NCBI GenBank assembly: GCA_034509925.1
Contig: CM067529.1
Location: forward strand, 6,021,001-6,085,000
Length of the DNA: 64,000 nt
Reading direction: 5' to 3'
Origin: Hirudinaria manillensis
Taxonomy: Eukaryota; Annelida; Clitellata; Hirudinida; Hirudinidae
The position numbers and the translations under genes are program-made. Positions 10,930-23,657 of the stretch are shown here, piece after piece. The notes below the pieces were generated by a model that made no database searches, had not been told where the DNA came from, and worked only from the letters and a program-made list of their open reading frames with translations. The first letter of the stretch is position 1, and the number at the start of each line of letters is the position of its first letter.

Positions 10930-13195
10930 TCAAAAGCATAAACTGACGATCTCGGCTTGTTTTCTCAAATGGTCCACTTCTAAGGCAATCCGCACTACCT
11001 CGTCATTGTTCACTTTGTACTCTGTGAGCTGTGTACCTGTGTAAATCAGTTAAAACTCAATTTGTAACTGTAATGTGAAGGCAATTCTTGATTGATCATT
11101 CACACTGCAGCCCTACTCCTTAGTGCAGGGTTGGCACTAAGCATCATAAGCAATGACCGTTACATGCAGGATCATTACCCAATAGACATGTCTTTTCTGC
11201 ATGCCAATTCTGGGGAGTGCAAAAATGTTTTAAAAGTAGTACCTATGTTCTCTTCAATGGAATGCTGCAAAGCCACGTCAAATGGTGTTACCAAGGTCAA
11301 TGCCAAGCCACTCTTTCCTGATCACAAAATGAATAACTAATAGTCATTATAATTGGATTTTGTAAATACTTACTTACCTGCTCTAGCAGTTCTTCCAACC
11401 CTGTGAATGTAAACTTCAACTTCCCTGGGCACATTGTGATTGATTACAAAGTCCACAGTGGGAAAATCAAGACCTCTTAAAAACAAATCCACCTGCTTAT
11501 TAGCTAACCGTGGCTAACTCAAGTATGCCAAGTCAAGTAATGAAATATATTTAATAACATATTCATGTATAATAGCAATTCATGCTACATTTACCTGCTG
11601 GCAAGGTTTGTTGCAACAATGACTCTCGTCTGGAATGACTTGAATTTTGAGAGAGCATCATTTCTTAACTTCTGTGACATGGCAGAATGAAGTGCCAAAC
11701 AAGGAATATGGAGCTGGTTGAGCAGTGTGAATAGAATGTGGCAATATCTGGAAAGTTTAAACATTCTTAGTTTTTTTCAAAGTTCAAAACTGGGCATGGG
11801 GTAGCATCACTTCATTCCCAAATTGGCAAAATTGTGTTTTGAGCTTAACACACAAAGATCTAGTTTGAAAATGCAGCTTATTAATTATGCCAAGTTTTAT
11901 TGAATATAAAGTACATACTTGCAGGTGATTGTGAAGATAATGATGGAGGCATTAGGGTTGTTCTTTATGTATTCATTTAATATGTGGACCATGTAAGCAT
12001 CTTTCTGGTGGGCAGGTACCCTTATAAATCTCTGATCTAATCCATCAACAGTTGCCACTCTAAAGAAAAATAAAACAACGATTTTAGGATCCTAATAATT
12101 CTTAATTATTAAAGACCGTGCCAACTAACACATCTTTGGATATCCAGACAAAAGGCTTCTTGTTGGAGACTTCCAAGAATTGCTTGAGTTTATCTGACAT
12201 TGTTGCACTAAACAGAAGAACCTGCCTCTTTGTGGATAGAGCAGAACAAATGACTTTCAATTGTTCATTAAAACGTCCTTCTAGGAGTCTGTCAGCTTCA
12301 TCAAAAATCTTTGAAGAATGCAAATTGGCAAATTATGACAACATAATTTTCATAAAATTGTGATTCAGAGATCCACCAACCACATATTTGACACTTGATA
12401 ATTTCATGTTGGTGCCACTCTCGATATGATCGGCCAATCTCCCCGGTGTGGCAACAATGACGTGGACTTTACTGGTCAATTCAGTTCCCTGTTTGACGAC
12501 ATCTTCTCCCCCGATGATTGTGACACACTTCACGTCGGCAATCCTACCCAGCCGAGTGAAGTGGTCTGTGATCTGATGAGCAAGCTCCCTGGAGGAATTA
12601 TAGTTGTTGAAAAAGTGTTTTGAATTTTTATAAACTGATAGGCTCAGAATAAAAAAAATTTGTTCAGGAATACATGAATATTGAGACAAATGAGATGTAT
12701 TTTAATTATAGGCTGTGATTTATAGCTGCATATCTGAAATTCAAAATAAGTGCTATTGTTGCAAATGCTACAGTTTTATTTCCACACTTTTACTCTGTAG
12801 GTAGAATGTGCATGACCTAAGGATGTAACTTCAGCATTCAAAAAATCAAGTGAAAAACCTGGTCGGAGTAAGGACAAGAGCCAAGTATGGGACACTTTCT
12901 AGACATAAATCATTGACAATTGGAAGAACAAAAGCAGCTGTTTTTCCACTCCCAGTCTTTGCACAACCAAGGCAATCGGATCCTGAATGTTGGAATAAGG
13001 TATATGCATATCCATAAATATACAAATATTATTCAACTATATTATTGAACTACCTTTAAGTATTCTTGGGATGCAATTTGCTTGAACAGGGGTGGGTCTC
13101 TTCATACCAAGATCCCGACATTTCTTAGAAAGTGCTGGATTAAGGCCCAATTCCTCAAATGTCATTTGTTTAGGAGCTTCGTCAAGACTAGTCAT
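10930..13195 (-). CDS. DDX49: DEAD-box RNA helicase DDX49 (Dbp8 family)
   Basis: Nucleolar ATP-dependent RNA helicase of the DDX49/Dbp8 group, involved in small-subunit rRNA processing. Nine exons on the minus strand: 13054-13195, 12859-12982, 12381-12588, 12130-12308, 11919-12059, 11595-11747, 11378-11475, 11243-11317 and 10930-11036, giving 408 residues. Motifs in order: Q-motif FEELGLNP with RPTPVQ, Walker A AKTGSGKT (about 55-62), [19 protein letters not shown] (161-164), SAT (192-194), ATNLASRGLD and HRVGRTAR (about 340-347). The DDX49-specific tail ITLVT-like block and EYKVNNDEV...VDHLRKQAE follow. Motif V carries ATN where human DDX49 has ATD; Asn occurs here in other active DEAD-box proteins such as Dbp5. 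The protein is about 75 residues shorter than human, because the lysine-rich C-terminal tail is missing. Head-to-head with BLTP3. Confidence 0.96.
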
Positions 13196-14319
13196 TTTCA
13201 CCTCTTAGTGCTATAAAAATTAATAATTGTGGTTGACTGATTGGGCCAGCTAATATCATCACTACTTAATTATCTAACATTTATCAACTTTGAACTTCCT
13301 TTGCCATAAATTTGATTTATTCTCAGCATTAAAATTTAAAATAGCTATAATCCCTTTATAATACTTCATAGAATAATGCCATTATACAATCTATTTCAGT
13401 TCAACATTGTAACGGTGAATAATTAGACTAAAGATTATATACTTTATGTTAGGAATATTGACTTAAATTGGCTCTACCGTTTTCTTCGAGATAAAACAAA
13501 ATAATATTTTGCGAAATTAAAAAAGCAAACAATCCCAGCGATAAACGATAGAAAGCATGTGTAAACAAAAATTGATACAATTAATAAACGATACATAAAC
13601 GACTTAAATGTTTTCACTAAAAAATCGAAAACTTAGATATTTTAGTCATTTTATACTTGTTAAATTAGAGCAGAGAGATTATTAATGGAAATTGTATTCA
13701 ATAAATGATTAACTGTAAAAATGTAATGTATGTAACTTTTTTAATAAACTTTTTTCTCCATAAGCCTTTCATTCATTCAACTTTCACTTGCACTGTTAAT
13801 ATCACAAGCATTTAGGATCAATTTTAAAATTAGGAAATAAATAAAACCATCCTATAAGGACAGTTCGATTTTCAAGAAATAATGGCCCTACGAACAGGTT
13901 GTCCCTTTTATCAGATGTGTGTTCTGATAAAAACAGACCCTTAGAAAAACGACCCTAAGGACAGGTTTGCCCTATTCTCAGGTGCCCCAATTTAAAGATT
14001 TTACTTTATCTAAACCATTCAGTCCAAATTAGACATTAACCAATATCGCGTCATAACTACGCCTTTGGAACTTTTTACAGCACGCATTCCCTTTCATAAG
14101 TAATTAATAAATTTGCCCTTCCATTAATCCTCGGATTTAAAGCTAATGTTTTTAACTTTGCTTACATTAAGTATATGTTCTTTTTATTAAGTGCAGTGTT
14201 ACTTTAAAGAAACAACAACATGCCGATACGTTTGTTTTAACTAGGCGACAGCCTTAGTGTGACACGTAGTGCAAAAAGCCTAATTTTTAAAGGAATACTA
14301 GTGCAATTATATAGAAAAT
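13196..14319. other. Divergent promoter region of DDX49 and BLTP3
   Basis: A 1.1 kb AT-rich spacer between divergent genes. It contains a cluster of diverged repeats with a strong hairpin (13851-13990, listed separately). No coding sequence is supported. Confidence 0.55.
13851..13990. repeat. Diverged tandem repeats with a perfect hairpin
   Basis: Three related segments begin at about 13851, 13886 and 13949 and share the pattern CCTA-GA-ACAGGTT-CCC-TCAG. ACAGGTTGTCCCT in the middle copy matches ACAGGTTTGCCCT in the third. Between them, TTTTATCAGA (13906-13915) and TCTGATAAAA (13923-13932) form a perfect 10-bp stem with a 7-base loop. Confidence 0.6.
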
Positions 14320-17300
14320 ATGAGTGGTCTTATAAAGCAACAGATATTAAAACGGCTTTCCAAGTATGAGTGCTTTGCGATATACCATTCTCTACAAAGG
14401 AATATTTTCAGTGGCTTTATGTTATGTTTACGGATCTACATATTTTCAGATTCACTAAGAACCTTTCAGCAGATCAAATTAGTTTGAGTGCTATGAAAGG
14501 AGAAGGTGATTTGACAAATTTAGAACTGGATGAGATTATATTGATGGAACTTTTGGGAGCTCCATCATGGGTGAAATTAACAAGGGCTTTTTGCAATAGA
14601 CTCACGATTAAAGTAAGCATTGACTTTTACTTTCACTTTTATTGTTTATGATGCTTCTTTTCTAGTTTGGCATTAATTTCAGGTTCAATGGACAAAGCTT
14701 AGTTCTCAACCGATAATACTGGTCTGATATTTTTATTATTGAAATCTAGTTGTGTTCACATACCATTGATCATAAAAATTGCTTATTATTCAAGATACTA
14801 GATGAAGTCAATATTGACATGGAAACCTGTGATTGCAGGGATCATATGTCAGAGAATATCTTTGTGTCACACAGGTGTGAAATAGTGATATTGGCAACAA
14901 TTAAAGAATTTGGTCAAATATATTTTTGTGCATAATAGTGACAAAGTACATGAAAACTCTTTACTGTATTACACTTTCTCAATTCAGCTGGCATGCTTTA
15001 TAAACAAATACCTAGATTAATTATTAGAATAATGAAAACACTGACGGAATAAACATAGCATTTGATTATTTAGTTTCACAAATGTTAGATCTTTGATTTA
15101 CAGGGTTTCACAACAAAATAGCATGTGATTATATAAATTACTTATTTATTTAGTAGATTTTATTTTTTATTTGCATGCAGCTCAGGGAAATATGGATACG
15201 CAGAACAAATCATGGATGGGATGTCTCTGTCTATTAATGTCATAAATATCAATTTCAGATCACATTCTTTTCATGCTACTTTCCAAGTTAGTGGAATTTC
15301 CAATTGTTGGAATATTACATTGCTGGTATCATTTGTAATATAAGGCAATAGTTATATCAGATGATTGCAATCAAAACTAAAGTTGGGCAATGTGTGATCT
15401 AGATGGTTTGTTATTGTAATGCATCCAGGGGACACCGAGTTTTTTTTAATTGGTTCAACATAGATATTGTAACCAATGATTTAATAATCTGATAAGGTAT
15501 TGGGGAAAATGAGAAATCTAAAAACTAAAAGATAATGGCACTTAAAAGGAGATAATTGTCACTTATATCAAGGAACTTTATGTAATTGTTTGGGTAATTT
15601 TTAAAACTATTTTCTTGATCAATTTGGTCATAATAGACATTACCAAAATAGCTGGTTTCATTGATATTGTATGATTTCATATTTCAAATGTTTAAATGCA
15701 TATCATACATCCTAATAAGTTTTAAAACAATATTAAAAATGTTTACTAAGCATAAAAATTCTATAAGTGTTTTTTGTGTTATTTATTCCTCCAGATGTCA
15801 AGGGTGACGGTCGAAAGCCGAACACCAATTTGGCAAGTCGGGAGTTTGGACAGGACTAGGATAAAGAACGATCTGAGAGGAGAAGTGATAATATTCAAGG
15901 AAATTCAATGGCAGGCAGTCAGAATTGAAGCCAATGCATTGACGGATTGGAATCTAACGACTCCTCTCCGGCTGATCGCCAACCAATCAAAAATCAGGAT
16001 CACTCTCAAAAAAAGAATGGCAGGCAAGTTTTTGAAAGTTTTCATAGCATATTTTTTTAAATATTTACATAAGAACAATGTTTATTTTCTGTGCTATTTG
16101 TACATATATTATGTGTATATTCATTGTAATAAGTTAATGTTGAACAGATTGTGGTATCATTTGCACAAAAGTTGAAGTTAACATGGATGATGTACTTTGG
16201 GTCCTCACTGATTCTCAGGTGTTTGCTGCTATGACCTTTGTCAATGATCTCAGAAATGTCATTGTAAACAATCAGGTATGTTGGCTGTTGAAGGGTCAAA
16301 GTTAGCTGCAATTTTTTAAAATATTTAATTTAAGAAATTAAGCCTATTCCAATATATTAAGCTTTTAATATGGCCTTTTATTTATTTGCTAATTAATTTA
16401 ATATGATATTGATTTGATTTTTGGCATTTTAAATTTGATGAAGATGACCAAATAACAAATTAAAGTTGTCTGTTGTGCAGCAAGTTGTCTGGAATTATCT
16501 GCTGCTCTCATACTTAAGGCTTTCTTCATAACAAAAAGTAGCATTTAAAATCATTCCAGCAAAAGTACAACTCTCTTACTCAAATGCATTTTGCCATTTT
16601 AAATTAAAACTTTAAGTTGATTTGTGGGATTAATTACATTTTTGTAATTTTGCATCTGATAATAGTGCACCTAATATACAATATAAACTATTATCATCAT
16701 TATGTATTTTCCACCTCTATAGGCTCTTTCTCTACTCTTTCAAAGAAGAGAGATGAACTCCTAAACCATGTGTATAAATCAAAATAAATAAATGTGTACT
16801 ATTTTCATCAGTTGCAATTCTATTTCTCTTTATTCCTGATCAGGAGTTCAACCAGTCAATAGATTAAATAGAAGGAACCGACTGATGATATCTTCTTTAA
16901 TGCATAAGGACTATCAATAAATAAGTCCAATTTGCCATGTGAAAATATCTTTAAAAGTTATATATTGAAATATCATTTACAAAATATTATTACTAATTAA
17001 TATGTATGATAGAAAGCCTGCCAAAGTCTAACCACAACCGATCACTCTAAGGAATGAGTGAGCCTCATAACTTTGGCCTGATTACCTTTTTACATTAACT
17101 TCTTAGTGAATAGACAAAAGGTTACTTTTATTTCAGTCTCCTTGAATGATTATTCAAAGAATCCAAGAACCATTGTGATTGATGTAACTCTTTTTGTTTT
17201 TATAAAATTGCTTATAAGTAATGTTTTTTGGGTTTGTGGATAATTCTGTTTTTAAAATTCTTCCTTACTCTTGCTATCAATATCTATTTGATTATTCTGC

Positions 17301-20300
17301 ATTTATAGATGATGGGGATGGAATCATGTTTGCCACTATTGAAACAAAGCAACTTTAATTTTCTATTAAAAAAAATAAAAATAATTTTTAACATATTTCA
17401 AAGTGGTTTTATATTCACTGGGGAAGGTGTTTTGAAATTTGGTTTATTTTCTTATGGTGAAATTGTTTTTTAGTTACAAATTTGTTATTATTAAACTCTT
17501 ATTGTTCTTCATTTATATCAAAAAGTAGCATAAAATGATGGCAAATGCTTGCAGGACACCAGAGTTCCTGTCCCACCAAAGTCCCAATCGTGTTCATCCA
17601 CATTAAAATCTCCATCTGCCTCCCACAAGACGTTATCTCAGCGCCAACTGGATGTCGAGAGATTCTTTAACAAATTAAACGAATCGTCCTATCATTTCTT
17701 TACAGGCAGGATTGAACTCCATCTTTGTGATGATATTTCTCAGGGTTGGTTGTTATTGATTTTGGATTTGAATTTATTATAATACGGTTCGAAATTTTAT
17801 TCCTTTTATTCTAGCAGCTGCCAAATAAATATGAAATTCTGTCCATTAGCTTATAAAGTGCATGTCTTATGATGGCAAGTCAATTTATAGATAGGAAGTG
17901 CATGTTCCGTGACTCTCAAATAATAACATTTATTCTGACTAGATGTTGCTTTATCACCTGTGAAGCACTTTGCAAAATTTTGAGTTGTTAGGATAATTGA
18001 AACTTGTAAATATGATAAACCTAAATATGATAATTACAGAATTGAACAGTCTTTCAATAAACTCTTTAAATACACATAACTCTTTTGGATGTAAATAACA
18101 TTGTGTATTATATCTCTATAAATTTTATTATAAAATGATTTTCATGATTAATGGATTTTGATATAAACAATTGGACAACTTCTCAGAAAGTTCAAGCTAT
18201 AGGTGCAGAATTGAGGGTGGAGCAATGCAACTAGTTCTTAACCAATTGGAATTCAGCTATTACCCAAGGAGGCCTGCAGGTAGATAGATATAAATATGTA
18301 ATTTTATATTCTAGAGGGAAATTGATTTCTGGTGTGATTATTTTAAAATACAATGTTTAACATAATGGATGAAAGTGGATTGACGTATATATTACATGGT
18401 ATTAATAGATTGAATAGTGGACTAATTATATTGTTTTAAAGAGATTTTTGAAAGTTTTTGTTTCTAATTGTTTTCACTCTGTGTTTTGTTATTATTGTTT
18501 AACCACTTTTAAGTTACATGTTAGGCAAGGATGATAATTTGATTTCAAGTGCATTTCCAATGCATTATTTCATTTTTAACTGATTAAGGTTCAACCAGAC
18601 AAGGATGGCCTAAATACAATGAGTGCAATGCTACTGTTGAAAGGTGGACGCAGACATTACTTTCCAATTACCTCAAACACAAAGACGTCGTCGACTGGCA
18701 CCTTCGCCAATTCTCGAAAGACGTCAAGCAGGAGATCTCGGAATCTTGCACCGTCGTACGATTGAAGGATTTGTGTTTGTACTGCGTCTCCAGTTCGAAC
18801 GATTCCAAGAAGTCGAAGCCTCAAAAGTTGTTTGGTTCTGACAAGAAACGTCTGCTTCTGCCCGACGACATGCCCGTGATCCACGTCGAATTCACAAATT
18901 ACTACCAATCTCCCGTCCCGTCCTCGCTCCACGTCACCATCAACCCCGTCTGCCTCTCCGTACATCATCCGTCTCTTCTCTGGATCAATGCCTTTGTCCT
19001 GAATGTCATGAAAAAATCTGTGGGTAGGATACCTGTATTTGAGCATCTGTGGTGTGATTGTCTGATGATTTTGCATATTAAGCCATTCTTTTGAACATCT
19101 TGAGTATCTAAACCGGTTGTACTGTCATTGCCTGGCCAAGTCTGAGTAGTTTTTTTTTATGATGATCTGCCACAGGAATTAATCTAATTTTTTAATTAGA
19201 TCAGTAATTAACTTAATTGTTAACAGAGAAAATATTGTTTTGTATTAATTTGTTGATCAAATTTGATTTCCATTGCATGAGATCATATTGGGACTGAAGT
19301 ATATATTATATTGGCTAAATAAACGAATTGATTCGATTGATTTCAGGAGAAACTCCCGAAGAGAAAATTGTCGGAAAAGCAGGTCGACACCAAGCTCGAA
19401 GTTCTTATGCCGAGGGTGTGAATTCTGTTGTAGAAAATTTGAATAAATTTATCTTTATGTTATGTTATTAACTTAATGGCTTGAGATTTCAAATGTGAGA
19501 TAATGTGAATAATTCTCTTGATGAAACAATTATTGCATGTTTATTTTGTGGACAGATGACATTTTCAGCAAGCGAGACTCCGGAACCTGGAAGGGATGAA
19601 GACTTGCTGCAGATTCACTCATCAAAACTATTGATTACTAACCTCCTCTTGGATGACTCCAACCATAAAAACTCAACAAGAGTTCTGGCATCACAATTCC
19701 AAACTTATAAATCATCCAAGTTCTGCCAGTTTGGTTTCCAATGTAAAAATGACAATGCATCTCCTGACACTGGAGGAGATGGAAAACAATTTCAGGAAAT
19801 ATCAATCCCTCCATTGAAATATCCACACGGTTTCATAGACACCATAACCAAAAGCAATACATATCTGAAAAAGGAAGGTAGGACAATCTTCCAAGTCTTT
19901 CATTTATATTTTGGAGATTTTAAAATGAAAATTATGAATGCATTCTTTGATAAAATGGTTCATTAAAGCTCCTTAATTATCACAAAAAAATATTAAAACA
20001 GAGGACAGTGAGATGTGGTGTTTGGTTTGCGATCAATTCTGGATCGACTTTTTGACTCCGAATAAGCAGCCTTCTCATCCGAACAGTCGCAAGTTTAAAA
20101 CGCAAAACTTCATGGAGTCGTTTCCTTTCACGCTGTGGCTCTTGGTATCACCCAATGCAGTTGGTGATAAGGTCCATCCGAAAAGATTGGAGCAGAACAT
20201 CACGTGCATGATGTGCATTGATGTCAAGGTGAAGATTCTGGCAGACTGCCAACAATTGAATTTCTTGACTCGGATGACGTTGTTGGCATCAAAAACATAC

Positions 20301-23077
20301 GACGAAATTACTCTGGACGCTTATCGGATAGGTGAGAATCTCGATAGTTTAGATCTTTGTGCTATTGATCTGTGATGTTCACGAGTTTGGTTTATTGCCA
20401 ATGACTTAACAGGTTTAACAACTCCATCCGTTGAAATAGTGGCAACATCATTAATTCTCCTGCCACAAGTTGAATTATGTCTTATATTACCTTCGCCTCC
20501 AATGATGTCATCGTCTTCTTCGTCGTCCATCCCTTATGCTTCGTCATCATCTTCCTCGTTGATGTCGCTATCTAATCGTGCGACCGAACTTCAAAATGGC
20601 TCGAAGCGCAACGCTTCTATATCGAGCGACGAGATTGCAAAAAGTCAGGCGACAAAATTCATAAGCAAAGATGATCTCTTAATCAATGGAAGTGATGGAA
20701 GAGAGATTAGTTCGCTGAGGATTGAACCTCACTTAAATCATTTCCTCGAGTTGACCTCCTTTGAATCTGTCAGAAGGCAAACGAAGGACACAATGAGTTC
20801 CATGCTTTCTGGAATTTCTACAAAATTCAGAGGATCTGACTCTCACATTCATGGTTTGACTTCAGTTTTTATTTGAATCTGTTTTATTATTATTGACTAT
20901 TTTCTTTCTCCTTGATGTACTTGTTGACATTATTGTGTTGAGGTAACATTTCTCCAGAGATTATTATTATTATTATGATAAACTTTCATGATGAATTCTT
21001 TGCTAGAATTTTAGATTATTTAATTTTGTGATAATGAAAAACAATTAAAATTGAGGAATATTATTATCTATAAAAGATCCAGATGGTGACAAACTAAATA
21101 TCGATCTTATTTGTAATTATTTTAAAAGATCACGTGGACGACGAGGAATGGGTTACCATGATGCTTATTGATCAATCAGAGATTCCTGCTTTTGAGAGAA
21201 CAAAAGAGATTTATGAGGACAACGATTACGATGATGTAATCAGTGACTTTTCTTCAAACAAAAAGAGAATGGTTAGTAACTTTGATATCGAAATTGTACC
21301 ATAACTTGATAACCACATTGCAATTTACACTTAAAATCCAAATGAACACTTGTTCCAAAGATCTCCATCCTCTCAGTTACTTTGAATTCATTTGAGATCT
21401 TGATAGAATTGGACAACAATCAACTCAGAGCAATGATGATGATTGATAACATTTCAACCAAGGAGATTGAAAAAATAAACTATGAAAAATTCAAATCAAC
21501 TTATTTATTAGGTAATAACATCTTATGTCTTTCTGAATTATTGAATTATAACTAACATTACTTTAATAATTAATAACTTTAATTAATAATACTTTAATAA
21601 TTGTTTCTCTACCACTTTAAAACCAGCAAACAACGAAAGCATTCCTCTTTACCCGAACGACTGTCCTTCCAATTTGAGCTTTTTTAAATTTCATTACAAC
21701 GTTGCAAGAGTTCCCGAGTTAACTGACTTCAGAGACAACTTACATCTGGAAATTCAGGATTGCAAGTTGAAATTGAACTCTTCAACCCTGCTTAAGATTA
21801 TAAAAGCCTTTGAGGGATATGATGGCATTTCAATGAATGGATCGCCATATCAAGACATGCTGATGAATGTATTTCTGAGGAGCATTGGCATTGACATCAT
21901 GGCTAGTTTCATATAATTTTATATTATAAATTTCGTACAGAAGATTATTTTACATTTACAAATTAGGATAAAGATTACAGTCGCAAAATAAGTATCGACA
22001 GCATGCAGATATCCAAAGGAGAGGATGGAATAATACACGTTGGAAGTGGTTGGTTGTAAATGTATTCCGTTCATGCAAAAATATGAATAAAAATGTCATA
22101 AAATCACCTCCTATTTTCAGATGATCTTGTAATAAACTAGTTTAAATCTATGATGATGAATTATCCATCCCACTACATTTGGATAGAGCCTATGTCTTTG
22201 CAAGACTTTATGATAGGGATGTGATGGCCCATTGGGTCCTATCTGCTATGAAATGATCTGTCATAAATAAGTTGTGACTTTTGAGCTATCTTCCTCTATA
22301 TTAGAACCGTATAAGATATATCACACATACCTAGTATGAGTAGGATTAGTTCATTATCTAACCCTAATAAGTAAAGTACTTTATGTTCTATATTTGTCCA
22401 TTTATTGAATTTTATAAATAAAATAACCAACTTATCTTCATTTCAACAAATTTATTAAATAAATATAACCCATTATGTAAGTAACTTGGTAGTCTTCATG
22501 AAATACTACTAGTTTTGATGTCATGCAATGATTTCGAAGAGATCCATCTTTTGGTCACCAGGCAGAGAATTTCATAAGACATTATCAAATGCCAACACTT
22601 TGTGAAAGTTGCATACCATTGTTATTATTATTATTATTATTATCGTTGCAATGAATTTTATTAATCTACATTATGGTAGTATTTAATATGAACCCATCAG
22701 GTGACAAAAGAGTGAACAATTCATTTGAGAAGGAAAAAGAACCATCACAAGACATTCAGGAGTTCAAGTTGGAGCATGAAAATGAAACACTAAAAAAGCA
22801 GCTGGAAAAACTTGGAAAGTTAACCATGTGTGAACAGTGGGTTTTCACCATCAGCTTAACGATTCAATGTTTTTATGATCTCATTTTTTTGTAAAGTTTT
22901 GATGGGGACTTGAATCACTGGAAGGAAAGGTGCCGAACGCTCGAGAACGAGGTGAAAGACATGGAGGTGCGGGTCTTGCACCTAACGGCCGAGAGAGATA
23001 GTCTCTTAAAAATTGTTGATACCCTGCAAACTGATCTAGAGTTTTCTGAAAAAATGAGGAATAAACCACCAAATTAG
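14320..23077 (+). CDS. BLTP3: Bridge-like lipid transfer protein 3 (UHRF1BP1/SHIP164 family)
   Basis: BLTP3 proteins are rod-shaped, VPS13-like lipid channels acting at endosomal and lysosomal membrane contacts. Twenty exons were traced: 14320-14363, 14450-14612, 14683-14721, 14795-14874, 15181-15286, 15795-16023, 16148-16275, 17555-17744, 18187-18279, 18589-19019, 19347-19415, 19556-19877, 20002-20331, 20413-20853, 21129-21271, 21361-21511, 21627-21868, 21967-22048, 22701-22836 and 22897-23077, summing to 1,200 codons. The chorein-like N terminus (MSGLIKQQILKRLSKFTKNL) matches UHRF1BP1 closely; LDDVLW-type block VNMDDVLWVLTDSQ, HLCDDIS and CDQFWIDFL follow. The protein ends in a coiled coil (about 1110-1190). 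The intron after 16023 starts with GC, not GT. A serine-rich run near residue 760 is low complexity. It is shorter than human UHRF1BP1 (about 1,440), mainly in the loop region. Weakly conserved middle exons are less certain than the ends. Confidence 0.93.
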
Positions 23078-23657
23078 TGAACACCTGCATTCAAATTAAT
23101 GATGCTAAGATTGCCATGATGTACCTTGATTGCTAGTCATTACCACAATGTTAACTTAATTTTTATGTTTTTTTTTAATTGCTTTATGTAAATTCTTTTA
23201 TTTGTTCACAGTGGATGCAAATCAAAATTGAATTGTGTACAGACATTAAATGCATTAAATACGTTACACCTCCGCACAGAAGAAATTATTTAATAGAACC
23301 ACTCCAAAACTTTGACACGAGTCATAGTAGTTTCTCACGGCATTTGCAAGGATATTTTTCCACGTGTAACATCCAAGTTTTGAATATGGACCTGCCTGTT
23401 TCCACCTGAAGTTCTAACAACCCCAATTCAATGCATTCCATTAGAGACCTATTATTATGTTTTATTTAATAACCTTTTAAACACAAGTACTTATATTTGT
23501 TGAGAAATAAATAAATAAACAAGTACTTATATTAACTAGAGTACCATCAAGCTGAGTATAAACATTTTCTGCACCAACTTCCATCAACAAGTTCTTTTAT
23601 TATACTACAAATAAATATAGAATATACAACATATGTTTCGGAAGCAGTCACAAGCAT
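23078..23657. other. Tail-to-tail spacer between BLTP3 and LEO1
   Basis: AT-rich 3' flanks of two convergent genes. On the minus strand an AATAAA-type signal lies near 23595-23600, suited to end LEO1; on the plus strand an AATAAATAAATAA run lies near 23503, suited to BLTP3. No gene seen. Confidence 0.55.

Noticed and set aside
11595-11747. Asn in DDX49 motif V (ATN instead of ATD) as a sign of an inactive helicase
   Set aside because: Asn at this place is found in active DEAD-box proteins such as Dbp5, and all other motifs are intact.
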